Shown piece after piece: positions 1 to 8,882 of a DNA stretch of 64,000 nucleotides (positions are counted from its first letter, which is position 1; the number at the start of each line of letters is the position of its first letter). The position numbers and the translations under genes are program-made. Origin of the DNA: Catalimonadaceae bacterium JC749 (lineage in GTDB: Bacteria; Bacteroidota; Bacteroidia; Cytophagales; Cyclobacteriaceae); assembly GCA_021730635.1 (NCBI GenBank), contig JAJNNC010000001.1:1116001-1180000 (forward strand), in the 5' to 3' direction. The notes under the pieces were generated by a model. The model saw only the letters and a list, made by a program, of their open reading frames with translations, ran no database searches and was not told the origin of the DNA.

Positions 1-983
1 CCTACAACCTGTTCATGATGGCGTGTTTGTTCGACCAGAAAATCCAGTTCAGGGCAGCTCACCTCATACTGGCAGCTCAACCCTTCATGCGACTCATACA
101 TTTTCTTTCCAAAAGCTTCCAGATCACCCTGCTCCAGAAAATAACAGGCCTCTTCTACCCTCTTATTTTCTTCTACTACATACCAGCATCTCCTGAAAAT
201 AACTTCGTCAAAAACTGATTTATACTGCACCAGCATATCCAGTGTAACATCTCTCAGATTCTTGATTTCCAGCCCATGCTGCTGTAACAACCGTACTCCC
301 TCCTCACACTGTTGTCTTCGCACATTATATTCTGAGGAAGCCAGCGAGTGGCTGACATTTGTATCAAACAACACAATCTTATACCCTTCAATCTCAAAAG
401 GAAAATACTCATAAGCCAAAGAACGGCAATCCAGCCTGATCACATGGTTGCGTTTACCAAACACATTGGCAAACTGGTCCATGATACCACATTTCACGCC
501 TACATATTCATTTTCTGCTTTTTGAGAAAGTTTCGCGATGCTTGTCTGATCTAATCCCAGGTCAAACAAATGATTGAGCGCTGTGGCAATTCCACACTCC
601 AAGGCAGCCGAAGACGACATGCCGGCCCCCTGAGGGATATTGCCACCAAATACCACATCAAATCCTCCCAAGGTAAACCCTTGTTGCTTCAATTGATCTA
701 CCACCCCCAATAGGTAGTTAGCCCATCCTTTTTTTGATTTTGAAAAAGCGTTAGGGTCAAACTCTTCACTTTCTTTGAGATCATAGGCGTGAAGCCGACA
801 TCGGCTTAAGTCGTTGGGTGCAACGGCAAAAACAATTTCTTTGTTGATAGCGGCTGGTAGCACAAACCCGTCATTATAATCTGTATGTTCACCAATCAGA
901 TTTACCCGGCCCGGCGACCGCACCAAAATAGGTTGTGCTGAAAACAAAGAGGTAAAAGTATCAGCGATGAGTGTTCGTTCCAT
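1..983 (-). CDS. galK: Galactokinase, C-terminus cut by the window edge
   Basis: Phosphorylates galactose to galactose 1-phosphate, the first step of the Leloir pathway, in the cytoplasm. The reading frame opens with ATG at 983 and stays open to base 1, giving 327 codons, so about 50-60 residues of a typical ~385-residue enzyme lie outside. The galactokinase signature GRVNLIGEHTDY is at residues 25-36 and the GHMP-kinase ATP loop (GGNIPQGAGMSSSAALE) is at about 113-129. Both are intact. It lies 81 bp downstream of a vSGLT-like sodium/sugar symporter on the same strand with no terminator in between, so uptake and phosphorylation of galactose are probably co-transcribed. The family call is firm. 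The substrate is inferred from the signature and the neighbour. Confidence 0.96.
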   Translation of the reverse strand, partial: MERTLIADTFTSLFSAQPILVRSPGRVNLIGEHTDYNDGFVLPAAINKEIVFAVAPNDLSRCRLHAYDLKESEEFDPNAFSKSKKGWANYLLGVVDQLKQQGFTLGGFDVVFGGNIPQGAGMSSSAALECGIATALNHLFDLGLDQTSIAKLSQKAENEYVGVKCGIMDQFANVFGKRNHVIRLDCRSLAYEYFPFEIEGYKIVLFDTNVSHSLASSEYNVRRQQCEEGVRLLQQHGLEIKNLRDVTLDMLVQYKSVFDEVIFRRCWYVVEENKRVEEACYFLEQGDLEAFGKKMYESHEGLSCQYEVSCPELDFLVEQTRHHEQVV

Positions 984-1064
984 AAAATGCTAGCGACGAT
1001 TCACAATAGAAGTTAAAAAATCTATTTAATCTTTCATACAGAAATATCCTTCGTGCCCTGATGG

Positions 1065-2759
1065 CTACCAAAAAAAAGCATACAGAAAAGCCAGAATGAC
1101 AAAAACGGCAACAGCGCCCACATTGAATGCTGGTCCTGTTTTAAACAGACTTCTTTTAAGAATAAGTCCTTTTTTATCATCAACGCCCCGGTTGTCCAGA
1201 TAACTTACTAAAATAATAATCAACGCAGTAAAAATGAAGGTGAGGCCCATCTGGTCCATCCAGGGCAACACTGGAAACAGAGGCTCCATGGCTGTATTCT
1301 CTGCCCAACCTTTGCTGCCCACTTTGAGATAGAGCGCAATAGGAATGGAAACAACAGCACCCCAGATAGCGCCTTTGTTGGTAGTTTTTTTATAGAAAAG
1401 CCCAAGCATAAATACCGCCAGAATCCCTGGGCTTACCAGCCCTGTATATTCCTGAATATATTGAAAGGCCTGACCGATATTTCCTAACAGAGGTGCTACA
1501 AAAATAGCAACGAGCAGGGCTGCCGCTGCTGAAGCACGACCTACCGTCACCATTGTGCGCTCAGACGCATTTCTGTTGATGTTCGGTTTATAAATATCCA
1601 TGGTAAAGATCGTAGCTGTAGAATTTAGCATGGAAGCCAAGGAAGACACGATGGCAGCCGTCAACGCAGCCAATACCAGTCCTTTCAACCCGAAGGGAAT
1701 AAACCTGTCGATGAGCCAGGGAAAAGCACGGTCGTTATCTATCCCGTTGGCAGACAGAAAAGCAGGGTCTACAGTATCAGCCGTTAAGTTTCCTTCAGGT
1801 CCAGCATTGATCACAAAGGCCACAATACCCGGAATCACCACAATGAAAGGAATTAATAATTTGAGAAAAGCAGCAAACACAATACCCCGCTGCGACTCCG
1901 CCAAACTTTTAGCAGCCAGGGTACGCTGAATAATATACTGGTTAAAACCCCAATAGTATAAATTGGCAATCCACATACCGCCAATCAGCACTGATAATCC
2001 GGGAAGGTCCCAGTAGGCATCGCCTCCATTGGGCGTAATAATTTCACCTTTGCTGAGGATCATGGAAAATTTCTCGGGCACTCTGTCCATGAGTATTCCA
2101 AAGCCCTCGAACACACCGCCATTGGGTGCCAAATGACTCAATGCAATGACCGAAGTAATGACACCCCCCACAATCAACATAACTACCTGCACCACATCTG
2201 TCCAGGCTACAGCTTTGAGACCACCCCAGAGAGAGTAAGTGGCAGCAAAGATAGCCAAACCGATAATGCCAGGAATAATCAAGGCACCATCGCCCGTACC
2301 CAGAATTGTGTCCAGGGCTTTGGAGCCTAAATACAAGACTGACGTCAGGTTCACAAACACAAACAAAGCAATCCAGAATACAGCCAGAATAGATTTAAGA
2401 CTGGTGCTATAGCGTTGTTCCAAAAACTCCGGAATCGTGTAAAGTTGTTTCTCAATAAAAATAGGCAGGAAAAATTTCCCGACGACTATTAAAGTAGCCG
2501 CCGCCATCCATTCATAAGTAGAAATAGCCAGACCAATTGCAAAGCCGGAACCGGACATGCCAATGTATTGTTCTGCCGAAATATTGGCAGCGATGAGCGA
2601 AGCGCCTACCGCCCACCATGGAAGTGATTTACTGGCAAGAAAATAATCTTGAGAGTCTTTCTCCTGACCTTTTTTTTCTCTGGACACCCACAGTCCTAAG
2701 GCTACAATGAAGAGGCAGTAGCCAATAAAAATCACATAGTCTAAGGTAGAAAATCCCAT
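1065..2759 (-). CDS. Sodium/sugar symporter of the SSS family (vSGLT-like)
   Basis: A 564-residue inner-membrane protein with about 14 hydrophobic segments, expected to import a sugar, probably galactose, driven by a sodium gradient. It resembles Vibrio vSGLT along its whole length. The sugar-site Gln and Glu are in AEQYIGMSGSG (Q64) and TYEWM (E83), the helix-7 motif YYWGFNQYIIQRTLAAKS is present, and the Na2-site serines are in VSSLASMLNSTATIFTMDIY. The late motif IGQAFQYIQEYTGLVSPGI is also conserved. It precedes galK on the same strand, which supports galactose as the substrate. Glucose is possible because the family is mixed. ATG start with no competing start nearby. Confidence 0.93.
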   Translation of the reverse strand: MGFSTLDYVIFIGYCLFIVALGLWVSREKKGQEKDSQDYFLASKSLPWWAVGASLIAANISAEQYIGMSGSGFAIGLAISTYEWMAAATLIVVGKFFLPIFIEKQLYTIPEFLEQRYSTSLKSILAVFWIALFVFVNLTSVLYLGSKALDTILGTGDGALIIPGIIGLAIFAATYSLWGGLKAVAWTDVVQVVMLIVGGVITSVIALSHLAPNGGVFEGFGILMDRVPEKFSMILSKGEIITPNGGDAYWDLPGLSVLIGGMWIANLYYWGFNQYIIQRTLAAKSLAESQRGIVFAAFLKLLIPFIVVIPGIVAFVINAGPEGNLTADTVDPAFLSANGIDNDRAFPWLIDRFIPFGLKGLVLAALTAAIVSSLASMLNSTATIFTMDIYKPNINRNASERTMVTVGRASAAAALLVAIFVAPLLGNIGQAFQYIQEYTGLVSPGILAVFMLGLFYKKTTNKGAIWGAVVSIPIALYLKVGSKGWAENTAMEPLFPVLPWMDQMGLTFIFTALIIILVSYLDNRGVDDKKGLILKRSLFKTGPAFNVGAVAVFVILAFLYAFFW

Positions 2760-3007
2760 AATAAAATGAGTAATTTGGTTAGGTTAGTAGAATGATAAAA
2801 AACAAAATAAAATAATGTCTTTTTATAAATACGGATGCAAATTGCGCCAATTTAATATAAATTTAAACAATACTGCTATTTTTTAGAAAACATATTCGCA
2901 TTGCATTTCTTGGTATGCCATGGCATAAACAGCCCTTTCTGTTGATGCATCACGACCGTCGGTCAGGATAGGCCGAACCATTACCGTAATATTTCCATTA
3001 TGCAGTT

Positions 3008-3649
3008 ATGCAGCCAAAAACGCCCATCATCATTCTTTTTTTATACTTTCTACTATGGCTCTGTTTGCCTATTGCCAGCCAAGCACAGCAGTCGCACCAG
3101 GCCTTCTACGATAACGGCCAACTGAAAGAGAAAGGAACGTTCAATAATACCCATAAAGAAGGTAACTGGCAGTACTATTATCCGGACGGCACACTCAATG
3201 CTGAAGAAAATTACCTGCATGGACAGCTTCATGGAGAAATACGCTATTATGATTTTGAAGGAAAGCTGACCGCTGTTGAAAACTGGCTGCATGGATTGCA
3301 AGAAGATTCTTCTTTTTATTATTACCCGGAGGGGCAGTTAGAAAAGAAAGGTGTTTTCAGTGCTGGACTGTACCAGGGAGATTGGCTCTTTTACCATGAA
3401 AACGGCACCCTTAAGAGAAAAGGTTATTATGAAAAAGGGCTTCCTGAGAGAAAATGGATTTTCTACCATGAAAACGGAAATTTGATGCAGGAAGGATATT
3501 TTAAGAACGGACTGGAAGAAGGAGAATGGAAGTTTTACGATGAGGAAGGGCATCTCGAATACATAGGAGCATATAAGTCGGGAAAACGGGTAGGCGATTG
3601 GTATTATATTAATAAGAGAGGAAAAAAGAAGAAAGTACAGTATCAGTAA
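3008..3649 (+). CDS. Secreted MORN_2-repeat protein (YwqK-like family)
   Basis: A 213-residue protein that begins with a signal peptide (hydrophobic residues 8-22, cut near SQAQQ). The rest is about six to seven copies of a ~23-residue repeat of the type NGxLKxKGxYxNGxxEGxWxFY, which is the MORN_2 repeat. Database pipelines often name this family 'toxin-antitoxin system YwqK family antitoxin', but no toxin partner is present and the protein appears to be exported, so that name should not be taken as function. In other systems MORN-type repeats form an elongated beta scaffold that binds lipid or protein. It is a single gene, divergent from the symporter and convergent with the UbiA gene. The role is unknown. 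Confidence 0.85.
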   Translation: MQPKTPIIILFLYFLLWLCLPIASQAQQSHQAFYDNGQLKEKGTFNNTHKEGNWQYYYPDGTLNAEENYLHGQLHGEIRYYDFEGKLTAVENWLHGLQEDSSFYYYPEGQLEKKGVFSAGLYQGDWLFYHENGTLKRKGYYEKGLPERKWIFYHENGNLMQEGYFKNGLEEGEWKFYDEEGHLEYIGAYKSGKRVGDWYYINKRGKKKKVQYQ

Positions 3650-3692
3650 GAAATGCCAGACTTTCCGTCAGTCCTTAACTTACTCCACATTT

Positions 3693-4568
3693 TCAGGCAT
3701 AGACATTCCACAAGGCTGTCAGCAGAAAAAAGATATTAAGACACAAACCCGACAGGAAATTAAGTCGCATGGTAGAACGATAATTAGCTTCTTGTTCGTC
3801 AGCATAAACTCTTCTGTACCATTGGCCAAAGTAAAATAAGACCGGTAACAAACAAACGATAAAAGCAGTAGCATACTGCCAGGTAAAAAACTGCTGGTAA
3901 TACCATACAAAACCAATACCTGCCACTGTAAACATAATAGCCGTAAAATAAAAAGTACCACGAATGCCCAGTTTGTAACTTAAGGAATAATCTCCTCTTT
4001 TGAGGTCTTCCTCATGCTGGTAAATCTGCGTCATAGGATATGAACCCCACAACATCATGGAGGTTAGAAGGGCTCCGATCCAAAGAGGAGCCTCTGCAAT
4101 GGCTGAAACTTTGGCATTGTTGATACCCACATAGGCCATCCAAAAGGTGAAAAACCCCTGAAAAAACCCGGCTACCCACCAGCTGAGAAAGGGATATTTT
4201 TTTAGCCGAATGCCGGGATGGCTATAAGCTTTAGAGACCAGCCCATAAACCAGCAGCATCACAGCAAACGAAAGGCTTATTAAACTTCCCAGAATAATGG
4301 CAACCATATCTAAAGCCAGGGAAACGTAATACAACTCTTTGCTTACCGGTGGAGGATGCTCTAATCCACCAATACTATCTTCGTCTTTATCAAAATAACT
4401 GTTGTATCCATTGCTCGCCGGATACAGAAGGAAATGGAGGACAAAAAATACAATCAGAATATTTACCCAATCCGCTCCCATAGAAACACTCAAAGCAAAT
4501 AGGAATATGGGTAGCAAGAAAAAAGAAAAGGGTACCCTCAAATGCAAAGCGGTAGAACGGGAGATCAT
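3693..4568 (-). CDS. UbiA-family prenyltransferase
   Basis: A 291-residue integral membrane protein with about eight to nine hydrophobic helices. UbiA enzymes transfer a prenyl chain to an acceptor within the membrane. The first Asp-rich motif is NSYFDKDED at residues 56-64 in the usual place after helix 2. The second acidic motif, QHEEDLKRGDYSL, follows helix 4. Together these coordinate the magnesium-diphosphate. The sequence does not resemble MenA, UbiA or heme-O synthase closely enough for me to name the acceptor. It is probably one of the bacteroidete UbiA paralogues of unassigned substrate. It is a single gene, convergent with the MORN protein. Confidence 0.85.
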   Translation of the reverse strand: MISRSTALHLRVPFSFFLLPIFLFALSVSMGADWVNILIVFFVLHFLLYPASNGYNSYFDKDEDSIGGLEHPPPVSKELYYVSLALDMVAIILGSLISLSFAVMLLVYGLVSKAYSHPGIRLKKYPFLSWWVAGFFQGFFTFWMAYVGINNAKVSAIAEAPLWIGALLTSMMLWGSYPMTQIYQHEEDLKRGDYSLSYKLGIRGTFYFTAIMFTVAGIGFVWYYQQFFTWQYATAFIVCLLPVLFYFGQWYRRVYADEQEANYRSTMRLNFLSGLCLNIFFLLTALWNVYA

Positions 4569-4722
4569 ACAATCAGATTGAAAGTATCATAAAATAGCAC
4601 TGGCTTACACTAGCTGCTTTAATAAATTTTTATTATAAAGTGTAACTTTTTCTAAATCGATTAGTTTATATAGAGAAATTAGTTCACTTTTTTAAGCTAT
4701 CATTTACATAAATTTTTTTATC

Positions 4723-4878
4723 ATGAGTTATCTACTATATATCATCGCCATTATTCTCCTGATTGGATGGGCGCTTGGCTTTTTTGTTTACAGCGCCGGT
4801 AGTCTGATCCACATTTTGCTGGTTATTGCTGTCATTGCTATTTTGTTCAGATTGATCAGTGGAAGGAGAGCTATTTAG
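4723..4878 (+). CDS. Small Lmo0937-type membrane protein
   Basis: A 51-residue protein beginning MSYLLYIIAI and ending LISGRRAI. It has two hydrophobic helices (about 3-21 and 27-43) separated by FVYSAGSLIH. This length and the pattern G-FFxYSAG-IHILLVIAVIAIL are typical of the widespread Lmo0937 family of small membrane proteins. Members often turn up in envelope-stress or starvation regulons, but no molecular function is known. It has its own strong terminator immediately downstream. It is divergent from the UbiA gene across a 154-bp gap that must hold its promoter. Confidence 0.85.
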   Translation: MSYLLYIIAIILLIGWALGFFVYSAGSLIHILLVIAVIAILFRLISGRRAI

Positions 4879-4904
4879 TTATCATTTGATAATGATAATA
4901 GAGT

Positions 4905-4931
4905 AACACCGCTTTCAAGCGGTGTTTTTTT
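4905..4931 (+). terminator. Rho-independent terminator of the Lmo0937-type gene
   Basis: Ten-base stem AACACCGCTT / AAGCGGTGTT (4905-4914 and 4917-4926) with a minimal loop, running into a T tract at 4925-4931. The T tract is only on the plus strand. It overlaps the last bases of the convergent mazG gene. Confidence 0.9.
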
Positions 4932-5721
4932 ATGCCTTTCGCTTAGCTTCATTCCAATAGTGATCCATTTCTTCTAAGGGCATTTTACTCAGCTCTTTTT
5001 CCTGCTTACTCACCTGCTGTTCCATGTAGTTAAACCTTTTCATAAACTTCTTATTAGTTCTTTCCAGGGCTTCCTCCGGATTGATACCGGCAAAACGGGC
5101 ATAATTAACCAGAGAGAACAGCAGGTCGCCGAATTCTTCCTCCATCTTTTCCTGGTTTCCCTTGTTTTCTTCTACATGAAATTCCTCCATTTCTTCCTGT
5201 ACTTTTTCCCAGACCTGCCCTTTGTGTTCCCAATCAAAACCAACACCACTGGCTTTTTCCTGCATACGATAAGCTTTGATGAGAGCCGGTAGGGAAGCAG
5301 GAACACCGCCTAGCACCGTTTTTTTAATATTTTCTTTTTCCTTCAATTTGATCTGTTCCCAGTTCCTTTCTACCGTAGAAGCATCCTCGGCTTTCACATC
5401 TCCATATACATGAGGATGACGGCGAATCAGCTTTTCACAGATCCCATGAAGCACATCTCCTGCATCGAAGTGCTGTTGCTCTTCGGCAATTTTAGCATAA
5501 AAAACAATATGAAGGGCCAGATCTCCCAGTTCCTTTTGTATTTCGGCCATATTACCCTCCAGAATAGCATCCGATAGTTCGTAGGTTTCTTCAATGGTCA
5601 AATGCCGCAGACTTTCCAAAGTTTGTTTCCGGTCCCAGGGACATTTCTCTCTCAGCTCTTCCATGATAGTCAGCAGGCGGTTAAAAGCGGTTAAAGCTTC
5701 TTCACGTCGGTTTTCAGTCAT
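4930..5721 (-). CDS. mazG: Nucleoside triphosphate pyrophosphohydrolase MazG
   Basis: A 263-residue cytoplasmic enzyme that hydrolyses (d)NTPs to the monophosphate and pyrophosphate, a nucleotide-pool sanitising role. It has the two tandem MazG domains of full-length proteins. Domain 1 carries CPWDRKQTLESLRHLTIEE and EIQKELGDLALHIVFYAKI (the EExxD/ELGD metal-binding helices). Domain 2 carries VGFDWEHKGQVWEKVQEEME and EEFGDLLFSLVNYARFAG. All acidic metal ligands are visible. The stop codon lies inside the terminator of the opposing small gene. Length matches the E. coli protein. Confidence 0.96.
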   Translation of the reverse strand: MTENRREEALTAFNRLLTIMEELREKCPWDRKQTLESLRHLTIEETYELSDAILEGNMAEIQKELGDLALHIVFYAKIAEEQQHFDAGDVLHGICEKLIRRHPHVYGDVKAEDASTVERNWEQIKLKEKENIKKTVLGGVPASLPALIKAYRMQEKASGVGFDWEHKGQVWEKVQEEMEEFHVEENKGNQEKMEEEFGDLLFSLVNYARFAGINPEEALERTNKKFMKRFNYMEQQVSKQEKELSKMPLEEMDHYWNEAKRKA

Positions 5722-5849
5722 CAGTATGTATTATTTTGTTACTTAAAAGCGTAAATACTTAAGCATACAGACAGTATTCTAAAGAAACTTTGCTTTAGTG
5801 CTGTTCGTTTTAATTTTGTATCTTTAAATTTGTACAAAAAATTTGACTT

Positions 5850-6080
5850 ATGATAACTGTACTTTTGGGAATAGGACTTTTGGCCTTGTTTTTTATCTTG
5901 ATGTGTGTACGGCTTATCTTCTTAAAAAACGGAGAGTTCAAAGGCACCTGTGCTTCACAAAGCCCTTTCCTTAATAAGGAGGGCACTACCTGTGGGTATT
6001 GTGGGAAGCAGGTAAGTAAAGAGATGCAATGTGGAAATCCTGATTCAGAGGTAAATAAAGTACTCGCTAAATTTAAGTAG
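5850..6080 (+). CDS. Small membrane-anchored cysteine protein, NqrM-like
   Basis: A 76-residue protein with one N-terminal helix (about 2-24) and a short soluble tail with cysteines at 34, 48, 51 and 61, in the arrangement C-x13-CxxC-x9-C. Single-helix proteins with a clustered-cysteine tail of this kind form the NqrM group, which helps insert the Fe site of the Na+-translocating NADH:quinone reductase. Bacteroidota carry many short relatives annotated only as 'membrane or secreted protein'. No nqr genes are in this window, so the assignment rests on size, topology and cysteine pattern alone. A TAAATTTG (-7-like) element lies at 5825-5832, though a good -33 TTTG at the right distance is not evident. 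Confidence 0.6.
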   Translation: MITVLLGIGLLALFFILMCVRLIFLKNGEFKGTCASQSPFLNKEGTTCGYCGKQVSKEMQCGNPDSEVNKVLAKFK

Positions 6081-6162
6081 TTGACGTAAGTAATTTTCTA
6101 TTTTTGATAGCATCCACCTTTCTTAGTTTTTTATTTTTGTGTTTCAATAAAGTAATGACCCT

Positions 6163-7560
6163 TTGGCGCTAATTAAATCAATTTCTGGTATTAGGGGAAC
6201 TATTGGAGGTCAGGTAGGAGAAGCCTTGACCCCTGTGGACACAGTAAAGTATGCTGCGGCTTATGGCACCTACATCAAACAAAAAAAAGGTGCTGACGCA
6301 AAAGTAGTTATTGGTCGTGATGCCCGGATATCCGGCCCTATGATCTCCAAGTTAGTTTCGGCTACACTGCAAGGATTAGGCATCGATGTTGTAGACACCC
6401 AGCTGGCGGCTACGCCTACCGTCGAACTGGCGGTGGCCGAAGAGGAAGCTGATGGTGGTATTATTATCACAGCGAGCCACAACCCTGGGCAGTGGAATGC
6501 TTTGAAGTTACTCAACGAAGCCGGTGAATTCTTATCTGCCGAGGCTGGCGCTGAAATATTAAAGATCGCTGAGACGGGTGAGTTTGATTTTTCGCCCAGT
6601 AACAAGCTCGGTACTTATCTGGTGGCTGACGATTATACGCAAAAACACATTGACAAAATCCTGGCTTTGCCAGAAGTTGATGTAGAAGCTATCCGGCAAA
6701 GAAACTTCAAAATTGCCATTGATTGTATCAATTCGGTGGGGGGTATCGCTGTCCCTATGCTGCTGGAAGCTTTGGGTGTAGAGCATATAGAGAAGTTTTA
6801 CTGTGAACCTACAGGGGCTTTCAAAAGAAACCCGGAACCCTTACCGGAAAATCTCAATTATATCTGCTCTAAAATTGAGCACGGCTTTTATGACCTGGGG
6901 ATTGTGGTAGATCCGGATGTGGATCGGCTGGTTTTAATCCAGGAGAATGGCTTACCTTTTGGTGAGGAGTATACCCTGGTAGCCATTGCCGATTATATTC
7001 TGAATTTACGCGGTGGTGGCAACACGGTTTCTAATCTTTCTTCTTCTCAAGCGTTACAAAATGTTACCGAAAAACATGGAGGCTCTTATACAGCCGCTGC
7101 TGTAGGAGAAGTAAATGTAGTACAGGTCATGAAACAGACTGACGCTGTTATTGGGGGCGAAGGAAATGGAGGCGTCATTTTTCCTAAATTACATTACGGA
7201 AGAGATGCTTTGGTAGGGATAGCCTTATTCCTGACTCATTTGGCCAAGTTTGGTAAGCCTATCTCTCAACTAAAAGCTACGTATCCTCATTACCATATTT
7301 CCAAAAATAAAATTGAGCTGACGCCAGAAATAGACATGGAAGGCATTTTAAAGGCTATTCAGAAAAAATATGCCAGTATGCCCGTGAATACGACGGACGG
7401 CGTGAAGGTAACTTTTGGTAAAGAATGGGTTCACCTAAGAAAATCTAATACGGAGCCTATCATCCGGATTATTGCGGAATCCCATTCACAGGTCACTGCC
7501 GAACATTTAGCTTTTAAGCTGATCGAAGATATACGTGAAATTATCAAACCCAGGGTTTGA
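6163..7560 (+). CDS. glmM: Phosphoglucosamine mutase / phosphohexomutase (GlmM-type)
   Basis: A 465-residue alpha-D-phosphohexomutase that interconverts glucosamine-6-phosphate and -1-phosphate for UDP-GlcNAc and wall synthesis. A phosphomannomutase role is the alternative in this subfamily. Catalytic phosphoserine loop TASHNPGQW (S105), metal loop DPDVDR, sugar loop GGEGNGG and C-terminal phosphate loop RKSNTEPIIR are all present. The start is TTG at 6163. It gives the conserved N-terminus ALIKSISGIRGTIGG directly, while the nearby ATG at 6154 is in another frame and stops after six codons. A -7-like TATTTTTG lies at 6132-6139. A clear terminator follows the stop. Confidence 0.9.
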   Translation: MALIKSISGIRGTIGGQVGEALTPVDTVKYAAAYGTYIKQKKGADAKVVIGRDARISGPMISKLVSATLQGLGIDVVDTQLAATPTVELAVAEEEADGGIIITASHNPGQWNALKLLNEAGEFLSAEAGAEILKIAETGEFDFSPSNKLGTYLVADDYTQKHIDKILALPEVDVEAIRQRNFKIAIDCINSVGGIAVPMLLEALGVEHIEKFYCEPTGAFKRNPEPLPENLNYICSKIEHGFYDLGIVVDPDVDRLVLIQENGLPFGEEYTLVAIADYILNLRGGGNTVSNLSSSQALQNVTEKHGGSYTAAAVGEVNVVQVMKQTDAVIGGEGNGGVIFPKLHYGRDALVGIALFLTHLAKFGKPISQLKATYPHYHISKNKIELTPEIDMEGILKAIQKKYASMPVNTTDGVKVTFGKEWVHLRKSNTEPIIRIIAESHSQVTAEHLAFKLIEDIREIIKPRV

Positions 7561-7598
7561 TTAATATTCCGGGTTGACCTATCCCTGTTGTTGTATTG

Positions 7599-7640
7599 CC
7601 TTTTGCAGGACACTCGCAAAAGGTTTTTATTGTTTGTTTT
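7599..7640 (+). terminator. Rho-independent terminator of glmM
   Basis: Stem CCTTTTGC (7599-7606) and GCAAAAGG (7616-7623) with a nine-base loop, followed by a T-rich run to 7640. It sits inside the N-terminal extension that the longest reading frame of the next gene would need, so it also argues for the 7653 start of the cysteine desulfurase. Confidence 0.85.
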
Positions 7641-7652
7641 AAATCAACGAAT

Positions 7653-8792
7653 ATGCGTGTTTATTTAGACAACGCAGCTACTACCCCACTTGACCGGGAA
7701 GTTTTTGAGGCGATGGTTCCTTATATGCTTGATTTTTATGGAAACCCCTCTTCTATTCATGCTCACGGCCGTGAAACACGCGCAGCACTGGAAAAAGCTC
7801 GTAAGAAAGTAGCTGATCTGCTCCATGCATCTCCTGCAGAAATTTTTTTCACCTCCGGAGGCACTGAAGCAGATAATACAGCTATTCGCTGCAGTATTGA
7901 TTCTTATGATATCAAACATGCCATCACGTCTCCCTTGGAACATCATGCCGTGCTGCATACACTGGAAGATCTCAAAAAGAAAGGCCATATCAGGCTAAGC
8001 TATGTCCAGACAGACGCTCAGGGGCAAATTGATCTGTACCACCTGGAAGAATTGCTCAAAAATAATGAGCGTTCCGTCGTCTCTTTAATGCATGGCAACA
8101 ATGAGATTGGCAACCTCACCGACATTGCGGCGGTAGGGGAACTCTGTCAGGAATACCATGCTATTTTTCACTCGGACACCGTACAAACACTGGCTCATTA
8201 CCCGCATCAGCTTGATCATTTGAAGGTGCATTGTATGGCTGGGTCTGCCCATAAATTTCATGGACCCAAAGGTGTGGGGCTCTTATATATTAAGAAAGGT
8301 TATAAAATCTGTCCTTTTATTCATGGGGGAGCCCAGGAACGTAATATGCGGGGAGGCACGGAGAACTTGTACGGCATCGTAGGACTGGCCAAGGCTTTAG
8401 AAATAGGGTATGAAAACATGGGCAACCATCGGCACCATATCCTGGGTTTGAAAAAAAGGATGATAGAAAAACTTAAAGAGCATATTCCTGAAGTCCGATT
8501 CAATGGATGCTCTGCGGATTTAGAACAAAGCCTGTATACTGTATTAAATGTAAGCTTACCGGCTTCTCCTGATAATGATATGCTGCTTTTCAACCTGGAT
8601 TTGCATAAAATTTCAGCATCCGGCGGTTCCGCTTGCACCAGTGGTGCTGCTACAGGCTCTCATGTGTTGAAGGCCCTTCATACTGATGCTAACCGGGGAG
8701 CCGTTCGCTTCTCCTTCAGTAAGTACAATACAACAGAAGAGATCGACTATGTGGTATCTACTTTAGCTTCCCTGTACACCCTGAAAGTATAA
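7653..8792 (+). CDS. Cysteine desulfurase, NifS/IscS class I type
   Basis: A 379-residue PLP enzyme that takes sulfur from cysteine as a persulfide for Fe-S cluster or thio-tRNA synthesis. The ATG at 7653 gives the family N-terminus MRVYLDNAATTPLD. An in-frame ATG at 7596 would run through the glmM terminator and is rejected. PLP lysine is K201 in GSAHKFHGPKG, preceded by the PLP Asp/His region SDTVQTLAHYP. The persulfide cysteine is C328 in GGSACTSGA. No iscU or sufU lies beside it, and it is monocistronic by its flanking terminators. It is either the general IscS-like enzyme or a thiolation-specific paralogue; the sequence alone does not decide. Confidence 0.93.
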   Translation: MRVYLDNAATTPLDREVFEAMVPYMLDFYGNPSSIHAHGRETRAALEKARKKVADLLHASPAEIFFTSGGTEADNTAIRCSIDSYDIKHAITSPLEHHAVLHTLEDLKKKGHIRLSYVQTDAQGQIDLYHLEELLKNNERSVVSLMHGNNEIGNLTDIAAVGELCQEYHAIFHSDTVQTLAHYPHQLDHLKVHCMAGSAHKFHGPKGVGLLYIKKGYKICPFIHGGAQERNMRGGTENLYGIVGLAKALEIGYENMGNHRHHILGLKKRMIEKLKEHIPEVRFNGCSADLEQSLYTVLNVSLPASPDNDMLLFNLDLHKISASGGSACTSGAATGSHVLKALHTDANRGAVRFSFSKYNTTEEIDYVVSTLASLYTLKV

Positions 8793-8839
8793 AATTACGC
8801 TTGAAATTTAGGGCATCCTTGAAAATAGGAAATAAAAGA

Positions 8840-8866
8840 GCCAGTATGTCTGGAAATACTGGCTTT
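8840..8866 (-). terminator. Terminator between convergent genes
   Basis: Stem GCCAGTAT (8840-8847) / ATACTGGC (8856-8863) with an eight-base loop. Read on the minus strand it is followed by TCTTTTATTT, so it best serves the PorT-like gene. On the plus strand the following TTTAATAAAAA is weaker but may also end the desulfurase transcript. Confidence 0.75.
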
Positions 8867-8882
8867 AATAAAAATGATACTT

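Noticed and set aside
3008-3649. Antitoxin of a toxin-antitoxin pair
   Set aside because: The YwqK label is a database name only. The protein is exported and there is no small toxin gene beside it.
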